Below are positions 1 to 6,716 of a stretch of DNA of 7,118 bases, one piece after another; position 1 is the stretch's first letter; each line of letters starts with the position of its first letter. The translations under genes and the position numbers were made by a program. Location of the stretch: NCBI GenBank assembly GCA_026692885.1, contig JAPLNJ010000233.1:1-7118 (forward strand). Reading direction: 5' to 3'. The notes under the pieces are model-generated. The model saw only the letters and a list, made by a program, of their open reading frames with translations, had not been told where the DNA came from and ran no database searches. This DNA comes from Planctomycetota bacterium (GTDB lineage Bacteria > Planctomycetota > Planctomycetia > Pirellulales > Pirellulaceae).

Positions 1-202
1 TTCCCTGAGGAATCGTGCTCGCCGGGACCACGGGGAAACCGTCCGCAGTCACCAGTTGTCCGGTGGACGTGATTTGCAGGGCCCCATCCCGCGTGTAACG
101 CGATTCCCCGTTGGGGAGCAGGACTTGGAGAAATCCCTGGCCGTTAATGCCGACATCAAGTGGTCGATTAGTCTGTTGCAGGGCGCCCTGGATAAAATTC
201 GT
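1..202 (-). pseudogene. flgG: 5'-truncated fragment of flagellar basal-body rod protein FlgG
   Basis: Reading the minus strand from about base 202 to base 1 gives an uninterrupted stretch of about 67 residues that closely follows the central part of FlgG, the distal rod protein of the flagellar basal body. Diagnostic runs are [39 protein letters not shown] and [11 protein letters not shown], ending in TIPQG. From memory these align with the QG-(N/A)-L-QT, GQGFFQVxLPDG, YTRDG and GQLVT blocks of E. coli FlgG. Homology begins abruptly at roughly residue 80 of a normal protein of about 260 residues. The frame stays open upstream to about base 325, but those residues do not resemble FlgG, so the N-terminal rod domain and start codon are gone. 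The C-terminal part lies beyond the left edge. Without its N-terminus it should not assemble into a rod. FlgF or another rod/hook paralogue is a less likely identity. Confidence 0.82.
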
Positions 203-2648
203 GCTGCCTCGCCCCGAAGTGGGACCACAAGACCCGGCCTCGCTGTATGAAAACGAGTTGGCGATGGATGTGGGTGGCGTCTGCTGGGGGCACAACGACG
301 AGACACGGGCCGTGATCGACCATCACTTCGCCCGTGACGGCGGCCAGTTTCCGGCCGCCGCGGCCGCCGTGCTGCACCTGGCGCCGCGCATTTTCGCAAG
401 ATTCGGTGCCTTTGAGGACGTCTGGCTGGTGACGCACCGCGATGCGGATTTCGACGGGTTCTCCGCGATGTATCTCGTGCGCAGAATCCTGGATGGGTGC
501 GTTCCTCACGAGGGTTGGCAAGACTACGGCCTGCGTCAGGGGAACTGGTTGGGCGGCCCGGAGGAGATCGATTGGTTCCGTGGTCCAAACCAATCCGTTC
601 CGCCGGATCGGCTCTGGCCGTTGCTGCTGGCCTCGTATGCTTCGCTCGTGGATCAAGGTCGACCAATTCGTTGCGGCCGCCATCGGACGCTGCATGCGGT
701 GCTGTACGCCGCCCTGCGGCGCGGCCGCCCCTACGACACAAGCGACAGCGGAGCCACGGAGTTCTTCGATGAGGTCGTAGCCCAAATGGTCAGGCGGGAC
801 GACCGTGGGCACCTCCTCGTGCGCAACCCTGCGTTTGATTCCGTCCTCGAAGACAGCGTCCTGTTCCGTCCCGAGTTGGCACTCCTCGACCGCGAATTGG
901 AAGCCTACGAGCGCGACTTGTCGCGCGCGGCCAAGACCGTCGTGTTTGTCCAGCGAACCCGGCAGCCGTTTGACACTTGGTTTGCGAACGTCCAGGGAAG
1001 CCCCCTGCTAGGGCGTGACTTCGAACTGAATCCAGGGCATCTGGACCTAGCTGATACCGACCACGTCCCCGTCGACGGCGTCTTCATCCGTGATCCGGAC
1101 TGTATCCTTTTCAAGGAATGGGCTCGGTTGGATACTGACAACTCGCCTATGGGCAAAGGCTTCTTGTTCACCGCGGTGGCGAATTCGGGAAGGATCCCGA
1201 TCTGTTCCGCCAACAGCACCGAGTACTTCTTCTCACTCGATCCGGAACGGGCTGACCAGCTGCACCTCTACTCGTGCTGGGCTCGTCTGCAACGAGAACA
1301 CCTGCGAGGGCTGTGCGCGTCCGACCACGTTGAGTGGGAACGCCTGCTAAAAGAGGGCCACCCCCGTCCGGGCTTCGAGGGCCGTGCCGGAGATTTGGCT
1401 GGCGTCTTCGCCGATCCGTGGTTCGACGGCCACAACTACCGTTGCACGATTGTCGTGACCCCGAACCGCGGTGCGAATATTGGGCCGTCGGGCAGCCGTT
1501 CCGATCTGACGGACGATCCGGTGGCCATGCTGGTGCGACGCGACCTCGAGTTCGCGCCGTTCTGGCCCACGATTTGCATCTGCGATTTTACAACGGCGCA
1601 CGATGGGCAGTCGGCACCTCCGGCAGATTATCCATTGCTGGAAGCCGCCGCCAGTCCGCCGCCAGCGATGCGCCACGGGATCCGCTTTGGCCAGATCCGA
1701 CTCCGTGACACGATCGATCTGCAGCGCGCAGGCGTCGCGGACCAGATAGGGCGGCTACTCTGGCGGTTGCTGGACACGGAGAACTTGTTTCAGTGCCCGG
1801 CCGACTTCAGCGCTAGCAACTTGCTCGCCGAGGAGCACTACGTTGCGGTCTGGAATCGCCGCGGCCTTGCCATTGCCTGGCACGAACAAGCAAAACGATT
1901 GATGGAAGATACCCACTCCAGCCTGGCGGCGATGGCATCGATCGCCCGAGAATTCGATGCCCTGAGTGTGGATGTGGGACCCGCTTCCGATGACTCGGTG
2001 TTGGACGCCCGTGTACAACGAGCGGAGAAATTGCTATTGAACGTGATCGACTTGAAGAAACGCATGATGCTGGTAGAGGGGCGGCTGGGGCGTCGCTTTT
2101 CCGAAGCGAACGGACTGTTCGATCTCTTCGCCAGCGCCGCCCAGCTGAGCTCCGCGATGTGGCAGCGGGGGCAGTTGGCGGCAGCCCGGGAATACGTCCG
2201 TTCGCTGGCGGAGACGCAGAAGGTCGCGGAAGTCATTGAGTATTTCGTGTTGGGCGTGTGCGCCGCGGAGTTCTGGCACGCGCTGCACCCCGGCACCCAC
2301 GCCGGTGTGGCAACAAGCGCCGAGCCAGTCGGGCACGTCACGTCGGCGAGTGGCTGGAACTGGGAGACATTGGCTGCTTTCGCCGGGGTTGATGGCCGAC
2401 GGCATCAACTGGCTCATCTTGGGCCGATCGCGGACTTGGGAACTCACGAAGTATCTCGTGCGCTCCGTGTGGCGTTGGGCGACCGGCGCCAAGGGAGACG
2501 ACGCCTCGACCGGTGGCAGTTCGGAGCCGCAGTGAGCCCCGAACGCGGGGAGGTAGTACGTCGCATACCTTGGCCTGCCGCGCCGATACGGACTTGGTGT
2601 GCAACTTGCCGGAACACCAAGGGCGACTTGTACGAATATCCGATCTGA
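201..2648 (+). CDS. Large protein of unknown function with DHH-phosphoesterase-like motifs; C-terminus probably frameshifted
   Basis: I do not recognise a named family. The frame is open from TTG 111, but bases 1-200 are antisense flgG, so GTG 201 is the first start outside that fragment (815 residues; ATG 261 is an alternative). No Shine-Dalgarno sequence is visible. Counting from GTG 201, DVGG is at 23-26, IDHH at 39-42 and THRDADFDG at about 78-86. These resemble the metal-binding motifs of DHH phosphoesterases (DVGG...DHH as in MYG1-like proteins), but the H-x-D-x-D motif follows DHH instead of preceding it. DPWFDG lies near 405. The region from about 560 to 700 is helix-rich and ends in [21 protein letters not shown], recalling the stalk of proteins with a C-terminal membrane segment. 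Coding signal moves to another frame at 2385-2388, so the last 86 or so residues are probably not native. The ancestral stop is likely 2533-2535 (about 777 residues). It converges with the helix-turn-helix gene, with no gap between them. Function and localisation are unknown. Confidence 0.7.
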   Translation: MLPRPEVGPQDPASLYENELAMDVGGVCWGHNDETRAVIDHHFARDGGQFPAAAAAVLHLAPRIFARFGAFEDVWLVTHRDADFDGFSAMYLVRRILDGCVPHEGWQDYGLRQGNWLGGPEEIDWFRGPNQSVPPDRLWPLLLASYASLVDQGRPIRCGRHRTLHAVLYAALRRGRPYDTSDSGATEFFDEVVAQMVRRDDRGHLLVRNPAFDSVLEDSVLFRPELALLDRELEAYERDLSRAAKTVVFVQRTRQPFDTWFANVQGSPLLGRDFELNPGHLDLADTDHVPVDGVFIRDPDCILFKEWARLDTDNSPMGKGFLFTAVANSGRIPICSANSTEYFFSLDPERADQLHLYSCWARLQREHLRGLCASDHVEWERLLKEGHPRPGFEGRAGDLAGVFADPWFDGHNYRCTIVVTPNRGANIGPSGSRSDLTDDPVAMLVRRDLEFAPFWPTICICDFTTAHDGQSAPPADYPLLEAAASPPPAMRHGIRFGQIRLRDTIDLQRAGVADQIGRLLWRLLDTENLFQCPADFSASNLLAEEHYVAVWNRRGLAIAWHEQAKRLMEDTHSSLAAMASIAREFDALSVDVGPASDDSVLDARVQRAEKLLLNVIDLKKRMMLVEGRLGRRFSEANGLFDLFASAAQLSSAMWQRGQLAAAREYVRSLAETQKVAEVIEYFVLGVCAAEFWHALHPGTHAGVATSAEPVGHVTSASGWNWETLAAFAGVDGRRHQLAHLGPIADLGTHEVSRALRVALGDRRQGRRRLDRWQFGAAVSPERGEVVRRIPWPAAPIRTWCATCRNTKGDLYEYPI
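2385..2388 (+). other. Probable one-base frameshift site (GGGG run) in the large unknown gene
   Basis: Before this run the main frame reads [11 protein letters not shown] with strong G/C third positions. Dropping one G continues into [12 protein letters not shown], then [14 protein letters not shown], and a TGA at 2533-2535. In that shifted frame, 40 of 48 codons from 2389 to 2535 end in G or C, against 29 of 49 in the unshifted frame. The joined sequence [19 protein letters not shown] has the hydrophobicity of a membrane segment. Either the gene carries a real +1 mutation or the homopolymer was miscalled. Confidence 0.6.
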
Positions 2649-2846
2649 TCAGCGTTCAGGCAACAGCCCCTCGCGCTGGATCCGGTTTAATCCCTGGTGC
2701 GAGATCACCCACCACTGGTACTTGCCCCGGCCGCTGCGGCGTTTTTCTGCTTTGATCGGGCCGCGACGGGCCCATTCTGGCACGGTGAACTCGGCTTTCC
2801 CCAACAGCTCGGCCACCTCGTCCGTCGAGTAGTAGTTCTTGACCAT
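2649..2846 (-). CDS. Small helix-turn-helix (excisionase/MerR-like) DNA-binding protein, probably 5'-degraded
   Basis: This 65-residue protein starts at ATG 2846 and ends at TGA 2649-2651, directly after the stop of the convergent large gene. Residues 5-36 read YYSTDEVAELLGKAEFTV and then an EWARRG...AEKR block. This is the winged helix-turn-helix of excisionase/MerR-like proteins, which bind DNA as small regulators or recombination directionality factors. The C-terminus WVISH...LNRIQREGLLP matches what I remember of short planctomycete proteins of this type. Family-like sequence continues upstream of the ATG in the same frame (NLDRLERIETSLGTLIQLR, from about 2903), but a TAG at 2922-2924 precedes it with no ATG, GTG or TTG between. 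The original start therefore appears lost and the ATG is a substitute. Pro23 and Pro30 stand where I would expect Arg (VREW, GRI); each is explained by one G-to-C change and could break the recognition helix. No ribosome binding site is visible. It may be a decaying gene. Confidence 0.6.
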   Translation of the reverse strand: MVKNYYSTDEVAELLGKAEFTVPEWARRGPIKAEKRRSGRGKYQWWVISHQGLNRIQREGLLPER

Positions 2847-2924
2847 CCGGAGTTGGATCAGCGTCCCCAGCGACGTCTCGATGCGTTCCAGACGATCCAG
2901 ATTGCGTCCACGGTTTTTCCGCTA

Positions 2925-3906
2925 CGTGTCGACAGCCAGGCACGCGGCTGGCAGGTGCAAAGGCCGACGCAGGCCCCCTCCGTGCCGCCCGGCGCGGCCG
3001 TTGGTTCCGCAGGCCCACGTCACGGCCCTTGATCTTCACCGTGACGACTTCCGACTGCAGGCTGTGTACTTCGCTCCCAGCGGCACAGCGGTCGTTACCA
3101 ACGGTCAATGTCACCGCTTGGTTGTTGCCAACCAGTCGGCGGGCTTTCACCGCTGGCTCGGTAAACGGGGAATCTCCCTGGGCGTCGGTGCGGCATGGCT
3201 GGTGCTGGATTCCGTTAATCGCGTGGGGTTCGTGTTCGGAGCCGAAGCCGCATGGGCAGGCGCCCGACGGTCTACCGCGTGTTTCAGCAAACGCCTGCGG
3301 TGGCCGTCTCAGACGGATCAACGTCCAGATCGCCGCCTTATGGGGCTCTCGGACATCCGCCGCATCACGTTCCAGATGTCACGAGCTCGATCTATGCCCA
3401 CCCAGTGAGTGATTGGATTCTTCTTCCGGAACTTGCCCAGTATCGCCTGCTGTTCAACGTCACAAACCATTAACTGCAAACTGGTTACGGCCATCTAGTG
3501 ACATTTTCCAAAAATCTACAACAGATATAGCCGGGCCGGCGCAAATAGTTGTCAGCTCGATAGGCATCGCATCGAGGTTACCCTCCGAAATGGGTGTAGT
3601 TGAGAACTGTCACATCGGCGGCCTCGCCTCGCTGTTGGGTCTGGCCATTGAATAGTTCGTTTTAAGGGTGTGCTTGTTTGACACTGAGACTGCGAAGCAT
3701 CTGTGTTGGTTGGGTGCTCAACGTGGGTGCCCAAGGTGTGGTTTGGCTCCGGGCGTGCCCGGGTCGTTGCCGCTCACCAAAAGTGACCCGCCTGTACTCA
3801 CGTCGACTGACCCACTGCTTGGAAAGAGGAATCCTGTCAGGGCTGGAGGTAGCGCCATGGCGGTGGGTCACTCCAGCTGAGCTCAAGCCTGTGAATTTAT
3901 CTGAGA
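2925..3906. other. Gene-poor stretch of about 1 kb
   Basis: I cannot assign a gene here. From about 2925 to 3410 the DNA is GC-rich and several frames on both strands are open, but none has consistent codon bias or a recognised product. A weak trace of a DNA-clamp-like motif on the plus strand (3019-3165) is described in the findings. From about 3410 to 3680 the GC content drops and stops appear in every frame, as in true intergenic DNA. Bases 3680-3906 contain short self-complementary pieces such as CCGGGCGTGCCCGG, but no tRNA, riboswitch or CRISPR structure that I can recognise. A TTGACA at 3678-3683 has no matching -10 box, so I do not call a promoter. Confidence 0.5.
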
Positions 3907-4617
3907 GTGGAGCGGCTCGAGACGCGGGAGGTATTGAGCGGCGGAACGTCCGTCTGCTTGGTTCCCCCCGCGCTGCCGCCCAGCGCCGTGGCGGCCATCG
4001 TGGCCACGCCACCAGTTGGAAAGGCTGTGATGGCGGCGGCCCAGGTTGCCTTGACCGCCGGCCAGCAATTCACGTTCGGTCAGGAGGGCTTCCGGGCCGC
4101 GCCGTATCACCCTACGAGCGGTTCTGGGGTGACCATCGGCGTTGGCTACGACATGAGCCAGCGTTCGGCGACCAGCATTGTCAACGACCTGGTCGCGGCC
4201 GGTGTTGACAAGAACACCGCGCAGAAACTCGCGAAGGCGGCCGGCCTGACCGGGTCGGCGGCGGATGTCTTCGTGCGGCAGAACCTGGGTCTCACTATCA
4301 CTGAGGCCCAGGGGAAAGCCCTCTTTGTGTCGATCTACAACGGAAAGGCCGACTACGCGCAATCCCTTGCGACCAAGGCAGACGTGGTCAAGCTTTACGG
4401 GCCAACGGACTGGGCCAAGCTCAACCAGAGAATCAAGGACATTCTCGTGGACATGACGTACCGAGGCGACTACACGCCGCAAGCCCGGACGATCATCCAG
4501 AAGTATTTGGTGAAGAATGACCTCGCTGGCTTCAGAACGGCCATGGCCAACAGGGCCAACTGGCCGGACGTACCGAAGGCCCGTTTCGACGCACGTGTCG
4601 CCTACCTCCGTGCGTAA
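3907..4617 (+). CDS. Pesticin/phage-lysozyme-like muramidase with planctomycete N-terminal export-type motif
   Basis: This 236-residue protein is predicted to cleave the glycan strands of peptidoglycan outside the cytoplasm. It begins at GTG 3907 with MERLETREVLSGG, which resembles the RLExR-x-LL/LS motif found near the N-terminus of many exported planctomycete proteins (LEPR-XLL-like). A Pro/Ala-rich linker follows to about residue 45. The catalytic domain then shows FGQEGFR (Glu60), SGVTIGVGYD (Thr76, Asp82) and helices with GLTITEAQGKALF near 125-140. The Glu...Thr-x5-Asp arrangement matches T4-lysozyme/pesticin catalysis; as I recall, pesticin uses Glu178, Thr201 and Asp207, which gives the same Thr-Asp spacing of six. 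In frame upstream, LRV continues the family motif but is blocked by TGA 3892, so the original N-terminus, usually some 10-30 residues longer, may be lost. No Shine-Dalgarno sequence or classical signal peptide is visible. A strong terminator follows. It may serve in wall remodelling, prey lysis or competition; this cannot be decided from the sequence. Confidence 0.78.
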   Translation: MERLETREVLSGGTSVCLVPPALPPSAVAAIVATPPVGKAVMAAAQVALTAGQQFTFGQEGFRAAPYHPTSGSGVTIGVGYDMSQRSATSIVNDLVAAGVDKNTAQKLAKAAGLTGSAADVFVRQNLGLTITEAQGKALFVSIYNGKADYAQSLATKADVVKLYGPTDWAKLNQRIKDILVDMTYRGDYTPQARTIIQKYLVKNDLAGFRTAMANRANWPDVPKARFDARVAYLRA

Positions 4618-4637
4618 GAGGATCTGGCGAGAACCAC

Positions 4638-4680
4638 AAGCCGCGCCCACATCCAGCTGTGGACGCGGCTTTCTTTGTTT
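4638..4680 (+). terminator. Rho-independent terminator after the lysozyme gene
   Basis: AAGCCGCGCCCACA (4638-4651) pairs with TGTGGACGCGGCTT (4658-4671) in 13 of 14 positions around a six-base loop, TCCAGC. The T-rich tail TTCTTTGTTT follows at 4671-4680. It lies 20 bp after the lysozyme stop codon, so it should end that transcript and separate it from the repeat region. Confidence 0.88.
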
Positions 4681-4746
4681 CGGGGGTCAGCACAGTCGAC
4701 ATCGTCCAAGCCGCCTTCAAGCTCCTCTTCCCACCCGTGCTCTGCA

Positions 4747-4912
4747 CGCCCCGACATTGCCTGGATTCGGGGACTTGATCCTCGCCGCCACCGCCAACTT
4801 CACCCCTGGCGCCGTCCTGCGCCTGGTTTCGGCCTACACCGGCATGAGGATCCCGGCCAATAGCCACATCTACAGCCGCAGAACCGCGCTGGCCACGGGC
4901 ACCCTGAGCTTG
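4747..4912 (+). repeat. Direct repeat, copy 1 (166 bp)
   Basis: This copy aligns without gaps to 5138-5303 at a constant offset of 391 bp. I counted 132 identical bases of 166 (about 80%). Both begin CGCCCC and share blocks such as CTCGCCGCC, ATCCCGGCCA, CGCAGAAC and CGCTGGCCAC. The 34 differences fall 11/11/12 over the three codon positions, so the copies have not diverged under protein-coding constraint. Weaker similarity may extend some 60 bp further upstream. Confidence 0.8.
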
Positions 4913-5137
4913 GGCAGGAACTCCGCCATGTCCACCACCAGGATCAGCTCCACCGTGTCCGACAGCACCATTCTGGCCCGGACCGTAGTCAGCCAGGCCC
5001 AGGCCCCCCCGCTGGCCATCAACATCATCTTCACGGGCGCAATGACGCCGATGGTTTCAGTTAGCAGCGTGCTCGCCCCAACCGGCCTCGCCAGGGCCGT
5101 TTCAACCAGCACGGGGAAGACTAGCCGGGCCGTTGTC

Positions 5138-5303
5138 CGCCCCAACATCGGCCGGATTGGGCGGCTTGGTCCTCGCCGCCATTGCGAAGTTCGCCCCCGG
5201 CGCTGCCCCGCACCTGGTTCCGGCCCACAGCGGCATGTAGATCCCGGCCAGCGGTCACGCCCGCAGCCGCAGAACCACGCTGGCCACGAGCACCCTGGGC
5301 TTG
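5138..5303 (+). repeat. Direct repeat, copy 2 (166 bp)
   Basis: This is the partner of the copy at 4747-4912, without gaps and about 80% identical. The 391 bp offset is not a multiple of three, so the copies lie in different frames relative to one another. In the frame matching the longest open frame of copy 1, this copy contains a TAG. It ends about 60 bp before the first residues that look native to the RNase Z-like protein. Confidence 0.8.
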
Positions 5304-5366
5304 CGCATTGGGGATCGGCGTCGGTGGCCAGGTTACGCGTGCAAGTCATCGGGCAAGACTTCCACC

Positions 5367-6479
5367 TTGTGCTTCCGTCGGCTTGGGGGCACCGATGCGG
5401 TTGTCTTGGGAATGCCCGGGCGTGACAACTCGCTGCTGGCTGCGGTGGATTCGGGCCAGTCACTGCATCGGCTGCTGTTTGACTGCGGCGAAGGATGCCT
5501 GTCGGGTGTCAACACCGCCCAGATCCAGGACATCGAGGCGGTGTTCTTCTCCCACTTCCACATCGATCATGCTGCCGGGTTCGACACGCTGCTCCGGATG
5601 AACTGGTGCCGGTCCGAGAAGCCCGTACGTGTCTTCGGACCACCTGGCACCATCGAGATCCCGCACCACCGTCTTCGCGGGTTCACGTGGAATTTGGTCG
5701 ACCGCGTTCCTGGCGAATGGCTCGTCACAGAGGTGGATGACCGCGAAATTCGGACTTCGCGATTCCTGACGTGCGAGGGATTCGCGACGGAGCATCACCT
5801 GGAGCGTTCCGTTCGCGGGGACATTCTGTATCGCGGTGACTGTTTTCTGGTACGGGCTTACACGGTGGACCACGGCACGCCATGCCTCGCCTTTGCCGTC
5901 TGGGAAGACGACCACCATAATGTCGATATCGACAGGCTGCGAGGGCTCGGACTTCTGGCGGGTCCTTGGCTGAGAGCGGTCAAGGACACGGGGGTGGCGT
6001 TCGACGTGGTTGTCAGCGTCGGCGGGAGTGAATACCGGATTGGTGAGCTGCGCAGCCGGTTGTTGACCACGAGTCCGGGCGACTCGATCGCTTACCTGAC
6101 GGATTTCTTCCTGGAAACGACCGCGGCCGAAGATTGCTTGGTCCAGTTCCTGTCAGGCTGCCGGACGATTGTCTGCGAAAACAACTACCGCGACAGTGAC
6201 GCCGACTTGGCCAGGAAGAACTACCACATGACTTCCTCGGACGTTGCCCGACTGGCCCAGCGCGTGCAGCCGGATAAGTTAATACTGTTCCACGTCTCTG
6301 ATCGGTACAGCCAGCAGGAGTGGCAGACACAGCTGCGGGAGGTTCGGGAACAGTTCGCTCATGCCGCGTTTTCGGAGGGGGTATCGAAGAACTTGCGACC
6401 GGTTGAGCGACAGTCGACGATCGGAATCAGAGCCGCCGCCAACATTGCCGTGGTTCAAGGTGAGGAGCACCGGAAATGA
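5367..6479 (+). CDS. RNase Z-like metallo-beta-lactamase-fold hydrolase
   Basis: This is a predicted zinc-dependent hydrolase of the RNase Z/ElaC group, which cleaves the 3' trailer from tRNA precursors in the cytoplasm. Counting from TTG 5367 (370 residues), the motifs come in the expected order. They are LLFDCGEG (38-45), SHFHIDHAAGF with ligands His63, His65, Asp67 and His68, VDHGTPCLAF (His169), YLTDFF (Asp246), KNYHMTSSDVARLA (His287) and LILFHVSDRY (His309). The last two match the RNase Z signature H-x-(T/S)...L-x-x-x-H-x-S-x-R-Y. Length fits the family. Family-like sequence starts only near FRRLGGTDAVVLGMPGRDN, so I prefer TTG 5367. The frame is also open from TTG 5301, but those 22 residues overlap the repeat and look foreign. 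Neither start has a Shine-Dalgarno sequence, so the native 5' end may be missing. The next gene overlaps by four bases. A substrate other than tRNA is possible. Confidence 0.8.
   Translation: MCFRRLGGTDAVVLGMPGRDNSLLAAVDSGQSLHRLLFDCGEGCLSGVNTAQIQDIEAVFFSHFHIDHAAGFDTLLRMNWCRSEKPVRVFGPPGTIEIPHHRLRGFTWNLVDRVPGEWLVTEVDDREIRTSRFLTCEGFATEHHLERSVRGDILYRGDCFLVRAYTVDHGTPCLAFAVWEDDHHNVDIDRLRGLGLLAGPWLRAVKDTGVAFDVVVSVGGSEYRIGELRSRLLTTSPGDSIAYLTDFFLETTAAEDCLVQFLSGCRTIVCENNYRDSDADLARKNYHMTSSDVARLAQRVQPDKLILFHVSDRYSQQEWQTQLREVREQFAHAAFSEGVSKNLRPVERQSTIGIRAAANIAVVQGEEHRK
6462..6467 (+). promoter_or_regulatory. Shine-Dalgarno sequence for the radical SAM gene
   Basis: GAGGAG sits eight bases before ATG 6476, inside the 3' end of the RNase Z-like gene. 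It is the best ribosome binding site in the window. It fixes the start of the truncated radical SAM frame and, with the ATGA overlap, indicates translational coupling. Confidence 0.7.
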
Positions 6480-6616
6480 CTTCCCCTGTGCAGCGCCCGG
6501 CCGGTGCCGATTCGCCACCGATTGTCGTCCGCGAGACTGCGTGCAAGACGATTCTGAATCGTACCTCGCTGGGCGACTACTCCCTCGGTCAAACCGTACC
6601 GGCAGATGCTGTTTGA
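6476..6616 (+). pseudogene. Truncated N-terminus of an SPL-type radical SAM protein
   Basis: The frame begins at ATG 6476, overlapping the RNase Z-like stop as ATGA, and ends at TGA 6614-6616 after 46 residues. Residues 17-37 contain VVRETACKTILNRTSLGDYSL. This corresponds to the segment just before the 4Fe-4S motif in SPL-family (spore photoproduct lyase-like/PA0069-like) radical SAM proteins, where ...LNxYxGCxHxCxYCYA normally follows. Here the family sequence stops after Leu37 (base 6586). GQTVPADAV and a stop replace it, so all three cluster cysteines, the SAM barrel and the rest are missing. The piece cannot be catalytic. The intact Shine-Dalgarno sequence, start and coupling to the upstream gene suggest the ancestral operon was RNase Z-like gene followed by radical SAM gene. 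The rest of the gene does not reappear in this window. Confidence 0.65.
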
Positions 6617-6716
6617 ACCGACCGCACGTACCAGGTACTTGGAGGAACTCGGCCAGCGCGTCCAGCGTGCTGCCGAGCGGGCATCGTTGCAGGATCGCAT
6701 CGTCCGATGCTTCTGA
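6588..6716 (+). pseudogene. Unrecognised coding-like fragment without a start
   Basis: Immediately after the point where the radical SAM frame loses family similarity, another frame reads 42 residues from VKPYRQMLFEPTARTRYLEE to RIVRCF and stops at TGA 6714-6716. Roughly 70% of its codons end in G or C and the predicted peptide is helical and charged, as expected of a real protein fragment. ATG 6606 would leave only 36 residues. I do not recognise it. It may be the remainder of another gene joined at about base 6587. A further short frame (ATG 6707 to TGA 6823, 38 residues) overlaps its end and looks no more convincing. Confidence 0.25.

Larger units (their letters stand above)
4681..5366. 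other. Gene-poor repeat-bearing stretch between the terminator and the RNase Z-like gene
   Basis: No gene can be supported here. Frames are open on both strands because third positions are almost all G/C on one plus frame and on the minus frame that shares those positions. The plus frame is rich in Ser, Thr and Ala, and its minus-strand mirror is hydrophobic. Neither resembles a family I know, and stops interrupt the matching frame in one or other repeat copy. The main content is the two-copy direct repeat listed separately. Confidence 0.5.

Noticed and set aside
49..812. Long minus-strand open frames opposite the large gene, one of which overlaps the flgG fragment in another frame
   Set aside because: They are Arg/Pro-rich with no recognisable motif and are explained by the high GC of the plus-strand gene. 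The real minus-strand signal here is only the FlgG frame up to about base 202.
2656..3321. A 221-residue minus-strand frame spanning the helix-turn-helix gene and the gene-poor stretch
   Set aside because: It overlaps the recognised helix-turn-helix frame out of phase and its composition is not protein-like over that part. Its middle part has fair codon bias but no family resemblance.
3678..3706. TTGACA resembling a -35 promoter box upstream of the lysozyme gene
   Set aside because: No -10-like hexamer lies 16-18 bp downstream, and the site is over 200 bp from the start codon.
3410..3906. Possible tRNA, riboswitch or CRISPR in the lower-GC spacer
   Set aside because: No T-loop GGTTCGA-type sequence, no conserved riboswitch boxes and no regularly spaced repeats were seen. 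The short hairpins are isolated.
4517..5425. A 302-residue plus-strand frame rich in Ser, Thr and Ala downstream of the lysozyme
   Set aside because: It overlaps the lysozyme 3' end and crosses the terminator, and its reading changes phase between the two repeat copies. Repeat divergence shows no coding pattern.
4870..5463. A minus-strand frame with a hydrophobic stretch that could pass for a membrane protein
   Set aside because: Its G/C third-position bias is the mirror of the plus frame sharing the same positions. It runs into the RNase Z-like gene, and the equivalent frame in copy 1 of the repeat contains stops.
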